Shown here: positions 18,125-26,670 of the stretch, in pieces
Numbering within the stretch: the stretch's first letter is position 1
Layout of the letters: every line of letters starts with the position of its first letter
From: Tubiluchus corallicola
Taxonomy: Eukaryota > Priapulida > Priapulimorpha > Priapulimorphida > Tubiluchidae
DNA length: 30,451 nt
Direction: 5' to 3'
Assembly: GCA_030141605.1 (NCBI GenBank)
Contig: JAQGDQ010000894.1
Location: forward strand, 52,501 to 82,951
Position numbers and translations under genes: made by a program
Notes under the pieces: model-generated
Database searches by the model: none
What the model was told of the DNA's origin: nothing
What the model saw: only the letters and a program-made list of their open reading frames with translations

Positions 18125-18217
18125 AGATAGATAACTTATATATATTTGGTTGTCATGATGATAAATAAACTTATAATTATATTTTGGATTTCGAATTTTT
18201 TGTATTTTTTTAGAATC

Positions 18218-20045
18218 ATGCAGTCCTGGGCAGTTACTTTATCGATTATCCTGGCCTGGCAAGCAAGGATGTTAACAGCCCAGCTGTTAAATTTAGACCA
18301 CCTCTTTGGTCCACCTCCTAATGGTGAGTAGAATAGTCAAATTTAAAATTTTGCAAAGTTACGGTTGTTGTTGTAAAAGATCCTCTATACATATATTTAG
18401 TTTCAAACGATTTAGAACAACTTCTAAAATTCCAAAGGTTTAAATCAATTATTTTGTTTTTTTTCAGCATTTCCAACAAGACAGTATCCACCCCGGGTGA
18501 GTCCACAAGTCGCAGCACACATCTATGGACCAATAGCACCGAAAACAGATCGATACGGTAAGATTAACATATAATCACAATACTGTCTAAACATTATTAT
18601 ACAGTCATTTGCAAAAGTTTAAGACCAAGTTCGAATTTTCGGGATTTTCATCATACTGTACCCTGATTGCATCAGATTCTTTGTTGATTGCATCATACTG
18701 CTAGTGGTTTGAAACAGTACGTCTAGTGAGTATGAGTGACTCATTTGCCTGCCGCTATCCATACAGATCGGCCGTTTACCTTGTTAAACGGTGGTTTTGT
18801 CAATTTTCATGAAAAAATCACGTTGGTCTTAAACTTTTGCAAATGATTGTAATCTACTCCCAATTGTAAGTGCAGTGGAAAGCTTAAAAAGCGTTTGCTT
18901 CTACACTAGAATCTGGTATGAGATTAATATTAAGTAAATAAAGCCTGAATGAATGGCAAGCTTCTGTGCAAAGCTTTTCCCGAAAAACTTGAGAAAATCG
19001 TGTTTTTTTAAAGCAAAGTTTATATTCCAATAAATTTTATTTAGAACCTGTTTTAATAAATTTTCTTTTCTAAAAATATTGAGTGCTAACGTTGCACAAT
19101 GCAGGAACTTAAGAAGTAAAACAATACGCAGAACAAGTAAAACAATACGGGGGCGTACCAACACTTTACGACGCCATAGGCTGATACTTCTGTCCCGTCC
19201 ATCTTTATTATGAATTTATGGTTGTTTATGTAACGAATAAATTAAACAGTTACTTGTGGTGTATCAGAAATACTATTGGCCTAGTTTCTACATGGTAATT
19301 ATTAATAACATGTATTTGCGTAGCGCTTTTATCCAAGCAGGCTTGTTGTGTAATGCCTTGTACGTGTCCGTTGTGTGGTACTTGTAGAAAAGCTGCGTTC
19401 AGTAACTGCTTGTGGTGTGTTATAAATAACGCCCTTTTCATGAATATGGAAGAATACACATTTTCTGAGGAGAATAACATTTTTTTCTAACACGTGACGC
19501 CCTTCAAACTTTGGCGCCTAGGCTATAGCCTAGTTACCCTATTGGTAAATACGCCCCTGGAGTCATACTGGCAAATATCTTATTATGTGTCCTCTTTTTC
19601 AGGATTACCTTGCTCGGTAGATTGTGAAAATTTTGGCGAATGCATCAATTTAGCTGGTCAACAACGGTGCCTTTGCATCTTGGGATATCAAGGCGAGAAG
19701 TGCGAAATACGTCCATTTGAAAAACTAATACCGGAACCCGTGAAGGGACCATTTGGACAACCATTACCTGTTCCAGCACATAAACATGGAGAAGCGTTAT
19801 ACTTAGAATTTCCTCCAGCCAATGATGTTCAACATTCACATGTTCATCAAAACTTCCACGGAGTATCAACGAGTTTATTCGGGGCCACCGCACAGGCCCA
19901 TGCTGATGGACCCGTTGGTGGTCCTACTTTCACATTTGGTGGCATCAAGCCCGGAACAGGATCCGGATTTTTCAGCAGCGGAGGCAGAAGTGGGGGCCGA
20001 CGAGGAGGTGGAAGAGGTCGTGGCAGAGGTGGACGAAAAGGTTAA
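18218..20045 (+). CDS. Secreted one-EGF protein with Gly/Arg-rich tail
   Basis: Coding exons 18218-18323, 18468-18557 and 19603-20045, all phase 1 with good AG..GT borders; exon 2 itself begins at 18214 after tttttttag. The product is 212 aa. It starts MQSWAVTLSIILAWQARMLT, a signal-peptide-like start. Then comes a Pro-rich linker, one EGF domain (LPCSVDCENFGEC to CLCILGYQGEKC, six cysteines) and a Pro/His-rich stretch. The tail is built of Gly, Arg and Ser (GGRRGGGRGRGRGGRKG). The product should be extracellular. The basic Gly-rich end suggests binding to acidic matrix polymers or cross-linking, as in shell, cuticle or byssus proteins (inference). A frame open from 19494 is intron read-through before the real acceptor at 19601-19602. 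Confidence 0.8.
18602..18849. mobile_element. 248-bp Tc1/mariner-like MITE
   Basis: Terminal inverted repeats of about 27 bp with one mismatch: left CAGTCATTTGCAAAAGTTTA (continuing AGACCAA) and the right end as its complement. The element is flanked by TA on both sides (18600-18601 and 18850-18851), the target site of this superfamily. It has no coding capacity and sits in intron 2 of the one-EGF gene. Confidence 0.85.
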
Positions 20046-20519
20046 TTGTGATATGAAATGTAAAAGAGAGAACATTCACTCACTTATGTTTATTTAGCAA
20101 ACAGTTCACGCTCAAACTCTAAAACGATTAAGACTGAAAAAAGTAATCACATCATTTCTTGTCAACTTTTAGTATAAAGTAATAAATAGTTAAAGTAGAT
20201 TGTAGTTATTTAATCTTACCTGTAAATATTGTGAATCAGAATGATAACTTATTATTTAACTTCGTCGTTGTAATTTCTTATGTGATAATTTTACTAGAAC
20301 TTTCAGGAATTTACAGGGAAGTTTTCGACATCAACACAGAAGAATAAATTGCTATGCTGACAAATGCAGTTTATATTTAGAAAAAGATATATTTTAAGCA
20401 GGTATCTAAAAATAATTAGGCCTGTGTGATTTATTCAAGTTCTCATGTCATCCCACCTGAGAAAAGTATTTTTGTCCGACTTATTTATTTGTATGTAGAT
20501 TGGCGAATATTTACTTTCT

Positions 20520-20525
20520 AATAAA
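20520..20525 (+). terminator. Poly(A) signal of the one-EGF gene
   Basis: AATAAA about 475 bp past the stop, followed by a T-rich stretch (TTTTTGTTTTTAC). The LINE 3' UTR copy starts about 80 bp later, so the gene should end here. Confidence 0.5.
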
Positions 20526-20603
20526 GGTGGAAATAATCGAAAATTTTTGTTTTTACTCTTCGCAAAGTAGAGGCTCATTGTACTATTTGTCTAATAATAT
20601 GGA

Positions 20604-21045
20604 TTTAGTTTAAACATAATTTATTTAGGATTAGATCAGACAGTTTGAACAACATGATTTAGGATCCTCGCCACAACAGTCTTTATACACTATTTACAAA
20701 AACATTTACAGCAAGAATAGACTATAACTACACAAGCTGACACGTTTCACTACAAGATTACATTAGACATTAGTAACATTTACATTAACAATAGATTATA
20801 ACTACACAAGCTGACACGTTTTACTACAAGATTACATTAGATATTAGTAGAAAATGACAGTTAGAAAATATTAATATACGAATATTTAAGACTGATGCAT
20901 TTCATATCAGATAGAAACTACTGGAAGCGATTAGTACGTAATATAAAGTCACGTATACATTAGAATATTTTACAGTTAGCAACATAGTTAAATTCATCTT
21001 TTCCGAATAATAACAACTTAATTTAATTTATCAAACATAACAACC
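20604..21045 (-). mobile_element. LINE 3' UTR copy
   Basis: Same terminal boundary (TTTAGTTTAAACATAATTTA) and same order of blocks as 16180-16510. It has an extra internal duplication of the segment around TAGACTATAACTACACAAGC. No coding part is retained, as in a heavily 5'-truncated insertion. Confidence 0.7.
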
Positions 21046-21058
21046 CTAGCTAGTTGAT

Positions 21059-21107
21059 ACAAGATAAAGTGCTGCTATGTTAGATTACTGACAAAGTATA
21101 ACAATAA
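21059..21107. repeat. Direct repeat, partner at 21731-21776
   Basis: AGTGCTGCTATGTTAGATTA and the following ACTGA-AAAGTATAACA-TAATAAG are shared with 21731-21776. The pair frames the first part of the short-motif region. Confidence 0.65.
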
Positions 21108-21439
21108 TAAGGATTTGTCATTATCATCAAACTCTTTACACATTACTTTCGATATTTGTCACTTTTAAACACAGAAAAATATAAAGCAGTTACAGGAATA
21201 TAAGAAACGTACAGAAATTTTCCCAACAATTGAGCTTACAGCGCAGTAAAATTAGTAGGAGAGTTAAAATTTTAGTTAGCTAAGACAAAATGAACAGAGC
21301 TTAACATTTTCACATACCAAAATCAAATGTAAATTTAAATAAGCGAAGACCAATATACGAGAATCGATTAGACTATAAACTTTTCTTTACACCTTTATGT
21401 TCACTTTGCAAATGAAAAATGTATTTTCATTTGAATTCC

Positions 21440-21545
21440 AGTGTATTTGGCCAGCAGTACGCTTTGCCAGTGCATATTTCGCCGATAGTCTATTTTGCCA
21501 GTGCACATTTCGCCAGTACCACATTTCGTCGGTACACATTTGCTA
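21440..21545. repeat. Degenerate short-motif array, orientation 1
   Basis: Repeated TTTGCCAGTGCATATTTCGC-type units of roughly 15-19 bp (GCCAGTGCACATTTCGCCAG, GTACCACATTTCGTCGGTAC). It is the reverse complement of the motif that dominates 21777-22140. Confidence 0.6.
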
Positions 21546-21776
21546 CTAAATCTCGCCCAGTGAAAAGTCTCTACTACATTCAACATCATTTGCCTTTCCA
21601 TTTTACTATTGCTTCGTTTTTCCAGTAAAAATTCTGTTCTAGACTCTATATGATCTGTGTTTCTGTTTAACAAATGTTTCATTTCGCCAGCAGTAGGAAA
21701 TGTGCATAAGCAAAGTGTACTGCTAGCAAAATGAAGTGCTGCTATGTTAGATTACTGATAAAGTATAACAGTAATA

Positions 21777-22140
21777 AGTACACTGGGAAAGTGTGCGCCA
21801 GCGAAATGTGCACTGGTAAACTGCTGTTTACTGCACTGCTTAGTACACTGCTGAATTTGTGTGATTCGAAATGTACCACAGACTAACTGTACCACTGGCA
21901 AAGTGTTAATTGGCAGAATGTACCACAGTAATTGCCAAAGTGTGCACTGGCGATGCGAGCACTGGCGAAATGTACACACGGCTAAGCGTGCATTGGCAAA
22001 ATATGCGCTAGCAAAATTGTAATTGAATTATTAGATGCATTGCGAAAAGTATCACGCGCAATATGTACGCCTGGAAAACTTTAAATCTTTATAATTCATT
22101 GGTAAAATGTTCATTGTCGAGATGTCAACTGGCAAAATCT
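21777..22140. repeat. Degenerate short-motif array, orientation 2
   Basis: Many imperfect units around GTGCACTGGCGAAATGT (for example GCGAAATGTGCACTGG, GCAAAGTGTTAATTGG, GCACTGGCGAAATGTACAC). Unit length varies about 14-20 bp. No open frame is kept, so it is read as non-coding repeat. Confidence 0.65.
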
Positions 22141-22346
22141 GCGTATACCATTTTATCTTTATAGTATGTCTTAGTGAGTACCCTAAAAACTGAACAGAGT
22201 AGATTTTGAATTATAGCTTCGTTAAGTGTATGTAATTCAAGCCTGCGTAATATGCCTAGTTTTTCAGTGCTTTGTAATTTGCATAAAACGACAATTTTTG
22301 CCTGTATATGTATATATATATATATATATATATAAGATGGTTGCAT

Positions 22347-22425
22347 AAGAATTTTCAGTATTTTTTATTTATTAGGAAGTCTTCAATAGGAAATCTTTCA
22401 TGCTGCAAAATGTATTTCGTATATA
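22347..22425. repeat. Third, partial copy of the inverted-repeat sequence
   Basis: Same orientation as 23025-23212 and complementary to 22505-22590, so with the latter it could form a local hairpin with about an 80-bp loop. Confidence 0.7.
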
Positions 22426-22433
22426 TATATATA

Positions 22434-22622
22434 CAATCATAAAAATAATTTTAGCTGTTGGAGTTACACAAGAGACTTTAAAAGACGCATAATTACTTAT
22501 AAACTTATAGAATACATTTTGCAGCATGAAAGATTTCCTATTGAAAACTTCCCTATAAATAAAAAATACTGAAAATTCTAATGAAAGCATCACAGGAGGC
22601 ACGAACAATAAGCTACTATGAT
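22434..22622 (-). repeat. Large inverted repeat, left arm
   Basis: About 189 bp whose reverse complement matches 23025-23212 with few differences (shared landmarks TTTCATGCTGCAAAATGTAT and GCGTCTTTTAAAGTCTC). It produces similar-looking short frames on opposite strands. Confidence 0.85.
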
Positions 22623-23024
22623 ACTAATATGGCTACTTTCGAGGTTTTCAGTGCTTTGCAGTTTGCATAAAACGATCATTTTTGACCACACATAACTTGA
22701 CAGCAATTCCTGCTGTCACTCACAGACACGATATCATTTTAAGCATTTTTGCCTAGGCCAAATTTCAGAAAACATAAATATTTATAATTAGTGACGCTAA
22801 TAAATAACTTTGCTCTCACACATGGGCGACATCATTTATGCCTATTAGAAATTTCTGAACAATTCCAGCAAACTATATACAAACACACATCAAATAAATA
22901 ATTTCGGAAGGATATTCATCTACCACGTTTTATTTTATGGTGCCTTATGGCCAGCAGCATTTATGGATCAATGAAATTTTGGAGTTTTTAATATAATGTC
23001 ATAAAGAATATATTATGTAGACTA

Positions 23025-23212
23025 TAATAGTAGCTTATTGTTCGTGCCTCTTGTGAAGCTTTCATTAGAATTTTCAGTATTTTTTATTTATAGGGAAGTT
23101 TTCAATAGGAAATCTTTCATGCTGCAAAATGTATTTTATAAGTTTATAGGCAATTATGCGTCTTTTAAAGTCTCTCGTGTAACTACAATAGCTAAAATTA
23201 TTTTTATGAATG
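23025..23212 (+). repeat. Large inverted repeat, right arm
   Basis: Counterpart of 22434-22622, with a spacer of about 400 bp. It ends at the (TA)n(TG)n tract that touches the bacterial DNA. Confidence 0.85.
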
Positions 23213-23213
23213 T

Positions 23214-23217
<4 letters not shown>

Positions 23218-23261
<44 letters not shown>

Positions 23262-23262
23262 A
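23218..23262. repeat. (TA)n(TG)n microsatellite at the host/bacterium junction
   Basis: Compound tract of TA then TG. About 10 bp after it the sequence changes to bacterial dapF code. It is the last clearly animal feature. Confidence 0.9.
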
Positions 23263-23271
23263 TGCGTATGA

Positions 23272-23553
23272 CTTGGTACAAATGTCAATTTTGTTCAAAT
23301 ATTGAATAAAGACCAAATTTATGTGCGGACATTTGAAAGAGGAGTAGAAGCTGAAACGCTTTCTTGCGGAACAGGAGTTACGGCATCAGCAATAGCGTTT
23401 AGTGCAATGCAAGGCAATACCAACGCGATATTAGTAAAGACCAGAGGAGGTAGTTTTCAAGTAAAGTTTAAAACTACGGATTTAAAAAACTATGAAGACA
23501 TTTACTTAATAGGAAAAGCTGTTATGGTTTTTAAAGGTACAATTAAAGTTTGA
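23272..23553 (+). CDS. dapF: Diaminopimelate epimerase, C-terminal part only
   Basis: 93 codons in frame from the junction: LGTNVNFVQILNKDQIYVRT, then ERGVEAETLSCGTGVTASA. The SCGTG motif holds the second catalytic cysteine of DapF, which converts LL- to meso-diaminopimelate for lysine and peptidoglycan synthesis. The full enzyme is about 260-280 aa, so roughly two thirds is missing. An in-frame TGA stands at 23269 just outside the homologous part, consistent with foreign sequence there. An internal ATG at 23302 is not a real start. The next gene starts 1 nt after the stop, as in an operon. Confidence 0.9.
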   Translation, partial: LGTNVNFVQILNKDQIYVRTFERGVEAETLSCGTGVTASAIAFSAMQGNTNAILVKTRGGSFQVKFKTTDLKNYEDIYLIGKAVMVFKGTIKV

Positions 23554-23554
23554 A

Positions 23555-24466
23555 ATGGAATTGAAACTCAATATTGATGACATAAAAAAGCACGGAAAGA
23601 TCAGTTTTTTTGCAAGGCAGTTAGTAGAAGGATTTATTACAGGCTTGCATAAATCACCATATCATGGTTTTTCTTCTGAGTTTACTGAGCATCGTCAATA
23701 CAATGAAGGTGAGAGTATTAAAGAAATAGACTGGAAAATTTATGCGCGTACAGATAGGTTATTTATCAAACAGTATGAAGAAGAGATAAATCTAAGGTGT
23801 TACCTGCTTATTGACACTTCTTCTTCTATGTACTACCCATCTTCTAACAAAGGAAAAATAGTGTTTTGCTTATTAGCGGCGGCGGCGTTATCCTATTTAT
23901 TACAAAAGCAACGAGATGGTATAGGATTATATTTTTTTGCTGACAAAATAGAAATGGAGATGCCTCCAAAGTCAACGAAAATACATTTGCATAATATATT
24001 TTCAGTTTTAGAAAAACAATTAAATAGCACATCAAAAAACAAAAAATCAGATATTGCTTCTGTATTGCATTACATATCAAACAAAGCGCATAGCAGGTCG
24101 CTTATTATTATTTTTAGTGATATGATTACTCATGAAAAGGATAACAAAAAAATATTTAATGCACTACATCATTTGAAGTATAGCAAACACGAGGTGCTGT
24201 TATTTCATGTAGTAGACTCTAAAACTGAAATAAATTTTGATTTTTCTAATAAACCGTATCAATTCGTTGACTTAGAAACGGGAAAAAGTGTAAAAGTCAC
24301 ACCTTCTGTTTTTAGTCAACATTTTAAAGACAAGACAAGCGATTATCATAAAATGCTAAAAGCAAAGTGTGAACAATTGAAGATTGATTTTGTAGAAGTA
24401 GATATTAATGACTCTTTTAATAAGATCTTAACGCACTATTTAGCAAAAAGAAAAAATAAAACTTAA
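23555..24466 (+). CDS. DUF58 domain protein (von Willebrand A-like)
   Basis: 303 aa. The N-terminal DUF58 signature is clear: GLHKSPYHGFSSEF, then HRQYNEGESIKEIDWKIYAR and TDRLFIKQYEEE. It continues into a von Willebrand A-like fold with a metal-site motif LLIDTSSSM (D-x-S-x-S). No transmembrane segment is seen, as in the soluble DUF58 forms. These proteins often sit beside MoxR AAA-ATPases and are thought to help assemble or activate complexes; the exact job is unknown. It starts 1 nt after dapF and overlaps the last 4 nt of the convergent lipoprotein gene. Confidence 0.88.
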   Translation: MELKLNIDDIKKHGKISFFARQLVEGFITGLHKSPYHGFSSEFTEHRQYNEGESIKEIDWKIYARTDRLFIKQYEEEINLRCYLLIDTSSSMYYPSSNKGKIVFCLLAAAALSYLLQKQRDGIGLYFFADKIEMEMPPKSTKIHLHNIFSVLEKQLNSTSKNKKSDIASVLHYISNKAHSRSLIIIFSDMITHEKDNKKIFNALHHLKYSKHEVLLFHVVDSKTEINFDFSNKPYQFVDLETGKSVKVTPSVFSQHFKDKTSDYHKMLKAKCEQLKIDFVEVDINDSFNKILTHYLAKRKNKT

Positions 24467-24924
24467 AATAAAGATATTTTTTCGCTATGCTCTACCTTTA
24501 TCCTTATGGGTATGCCCTTAACAGCAACAACTACAAATCCTTTTACATTAAGAGTAACTCCTTTTGACTTAGTCAAAATAGAAATAGGCAAATGTTCATT
24601 GATTTTTTTTGTAGGAATTTGTATACTGAAAGGAACAATAAACTCTGTATTTGAGTTTGCTGATATTTTTTCTTTTTGATTTATATCACCTAATTTTTTA
24701 TCTGATAAATAAACTTCTAATTCTACCTTTTTAATTTTTACTTTGAAATTATTTGGGTTGTAAAAAACAGCTTTTGAGGATATAACAACATTGTCTCCAC
24801 CTAAACTTAGTGAATGATCTTGAATTCTTCTAAATTCAATCCCATCATGTTCACACGCAAGTAGGGTGAACAATGGAAGCAGAAAAAACAATAAAGTTGC
24901 TTTCTTACGAAGTCGTTTAATCAT
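24463..24924 (-). CDS. LEA type 2-like lipoprotein
   Basis: About 153 aa from the second Met (MIKRLRKK); the frame is open from 24933. A basic start is followed by a hydrophobic stretch ending TLLAC, a lipobox, so a lipoprotein is expected. The rest looks like the LEA14/WHy immunoglobulin-like fold: AVFYNPNNFKVKIKKVELEV, alternating strands, and a conserved N-P-N near the start. Bacteroidota have many such small lipoproteins of unknown function. It is last of a three-gene minus-strand operon and overlaps the VanZ-like gene's end by a few bases. Confidence 0.7.
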   Translation of the reverse strand: MIKRLRKKATLLFFLLPLFTLLACEHDGIEFRRIQDHSLSLGGDNVVISSKAVFYNPNNFKVKIKKVELEVYLSDKKLGDINQKEKISANSNTEFIVPFSIQIPTKKINEHLPISILTKSKGVTLNVKGFVVVAVKGIPIRIKVEHSEKISLF

Positions 24925-25285
24925 AATTCTCATTTTTTTTGAATTTTAATTTATATATGTACATCATTGATATATAAAGCGACATTCCTAATCCATTAGC
25001 AAGGATATCTAATAGTTCGAATGCTCGATATGGCATAAAAAACTGGATACCTTCCAATAATATGCTATACAAAAAAACAGCCAAAAATTTCTGCAGTAAT
25101 TTTTTCCCAGGATGAAATCCTAAGTCAAAAAACATAAACAAAAAAAAGAACCCAACAAAATGATTAACTTTATCATTTATCTCATAAGATGAACTTAACC
25201 CTGCTGTGTTGAGAGAGAAGTATAATGATAGTAGGAAAAGAGTAAAAAATAAAAACTTGAAAAATAACCGTAATAAATTATGCAT
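24917..25285 (-). CDS. VanZ-like membrane protein
   Basis: 122 aa with about four hydrophobic helices (start LLRLFFKFLFFTLFLLSLYF, then KVNHFVGFFFLFMFF, then AVFLYSILLEGIQF). The VanZ pattern E-G-x-Q-x4-P-x-R-x4-D-x2-A-N-x3-G is complete (EGIQFFMPYRAFELLDILAN). VanZ relatives are inner-membrane proteins; the prototype gives low teicoplanin resistance, but most members have unknown roles and no resistance should be assumed. It begins 10 nt after the CoA-transferase stop. Confidence 0.85.
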   Translation of the reverse strand: MHNLLRLFFKFLFFTLFLLSLYFSLNTAGLSSSYEINDKVNHFVGFFFLFMFFDLGFHPGKKLLQKFLAVFLYSILLEGIQFFMPYRAFELLDILANGLGMSLYISMMYIYKLKFKKNENYD

Positions 25286-25295
25286 AGCTCATTTG

Positions 25296-26579
25296 TTAGA
25301 GTTTGAAGTATTTTCCCCACCGTTCAAAAGCAGAACGCTCTAATGCTTCTTGATGTTTAGGGTGCGCAATTTTTATTAGTCTTCGTGCCCTCTCTTTCAT
25401 TGATTGTCCATACAAGTATGCAATACCATATTCGGTGACTACATAGTGCACATTTGCACGCGTTGATACTACGCCAGCACCCTCTTTTAGAAAGGATGTG
25501 ATTTTTGACACACCTCTATTAGTAGTAGAGGGAAAGGCGATAATAGGCTTCCCTCCATCAGAGTATGAAGCTCCACGGATAAAATCTATTTGCCCTCCAA
25601 CTCCTGAGTAGTGTTTATATCCTATGGAATCTGCACAAACTTGTCCTGTCAAATCTATTTCTATTGCACTGTTTATAGCAGTGACTTTTGGGTTTTTTCT
25701 AATAGTTTTTATATCATTTACAAATGACACTTCCATCATTGACACGCGTGGGTTGTCATCAATAAAATTGTATGTTTTTTGGCTGCCCATAACAAATGAA
25801 GCAACTATTTGCCCCTTCATTACTTTTTTGTTTTCATTGGTTATAGCTCCCTTTTTTACCAAATCTATCACATTATCAGAAAACATTTCTGTATGTACTC
25901 CCAAGTCTTTATGGTTAGAAAGATTAGAGAGTACCGCATTAGGCAATGCCCCTATTCCCATTTGCAAAGTCGCTCCATCGTCTACTAATGAAGCTATGTT
26001 TTGAGCTATTTTCTCCTCTATCTTAGAAGGAGAAGGAGGAGGAACTAAATGTAAGGGAGACTCATGCTCTACAAAATAATCAAATTTACTTTGGTGGATG
26101 CAGGCTTCTCCTAATGCGCGTGGAACCTGTGGGTTAACTTGTGCAATTACAGTTTTGGCGCATTCAACAGCTGTCTTTGATGTGTCTACTGAAGGTCCCA
26201 AAGAGACAAAACCATGCTTGTCTGGAGGACTTACTTGCATAAGGGCAACATCAACTGGGATGATGTTTTTCTTTATAAGCTTGGGAACTTCGCTTAAAAA
26301 AACAGGAATATAGTCTGCTTGTCCTTCTTGTGTTGCTCTGCGGACATTAGGCCCTACAAAAAAAGATTTTAATTTGAAATTCTCAGCATATTGTGGCTCA
26401 ACGTATGGGGCTTTGCTTTCTGTATGCAAATGTACGATAGTTACACTTTTTAACTCAGAGGCTCTATTTACCATGGCATCAATTAGCACTTGCGGCGCCA
26501 TGGCAACGCTATGAATAAAGACTGTGTCTTTTGAGTTAATGTGTTTAACGGCTTCTTCAGCTGTTGTTGTTTTGGGCAT
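25296..26579 (-). CDS. Acetyl-CoA hydrolase / 4-hydroxybutyrate CoA-transferase family
   Basis: 427 aa, family length. The catalytic Glu lies in GVHTEMFSD (Glu231), which forms the glutamyl-CoA intermediate. The C-terminal GGQIDFIRGASYSDGGKPII signature follows, with VVTEYGIAYL near the end. The enzyme moves or hydrolyses CoA from short-chain acyl-CoA such as acetyl-CoA; the exact acceptor cannot be told. It is first gene of the minus-strand operon, with a Bacteroidota-type -7 box about 31 nt before its ATG. It is divergent from lhgO. Confidence 0.88.
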   Translation of the reverse strand: MPKTTTAEEAVKHINSKDTVFIHSVAMAPQVLIDAMVNRASELKSVTIVHLHTESKAPYVEPQYAENFKLKSFFVGPNVRRATQEGQADYIPVFLSEVPKLIKKNIIPVDVALMQVSPPDKHGFVSLGPSVDTSKTAVECAKTVIAQVNPQVPRALGEACIHQSKFDYFVEHESPLHLVPPPSPSKIEEKIAQNIASLVDDGATLQMGIGALPNAVLSNLSNHKDLGVHTEMFSDNVIDLVKKGAITNENKKVMKGQIVASFVMGSQKTYNFIDDNPRVSMMEVSFVNDIKTIRKNPKVTAINSAIEIDLTGQVCADSIGYKHYSGVGGQIDFIRGASYSDGGKPIIAFPSTTNRGVSKITSFLKEGAGVVSTRANVHYVVTEYGIAYLYGQSMKERARRLIKIAHPKHQEALERSAFERWGKYFKL

Positions 26580-26609
26580 TTTAATTTAAGGATTTGTTTG
26601 TTTTTTTTG

Positions 26610-26617
26610 CAAAGTTA
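26610..26617 (-). promoter_or_regulatory. Bacteroidota -7 promoter box for the CoA-transferase operon
   Basis: TAACTTTG on the minus strand fits the TAnnTTTG consensus of the primary sigma factor in Bacteroidota. A TTTG lies about 15 nt further upstream, slightly closer than the usual -33 spacing. It lies in the divergent gap between the operon and lhgO. Confidence 0.55.
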
Positions 26618-26670
26618 CGTTTTTTTTGAAAACAAAGCATTATCTTGGTCAAATAAAAATTATTAAAATA

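Noticed and set aside
19494-19602. Frame start upstream of the EGF exon as the true N terminus
   Set aside because: It is intron read-through. A strong acceptor at 19601-19602 and two phase-matched upstream exons with a signal peptide explain the gene better.
21401-21682. 93-codon minus frame in the short-motif array
   Set aside because: The frame follows the repeat, is not kept across the rest of the array and has no known domain.
22372-23271. Two similar frames on opposite strands as a gene pair
   Set aside because: They are the two arms of one inverted repeat, run into TA/TG microsatellites, and have no protein features.
23302-23553. A complete small bacterial gene
   Set aside because: The homologous frame extends upstream to 23272 and matches the inside of DapF; it is the cut end of a larger gene.
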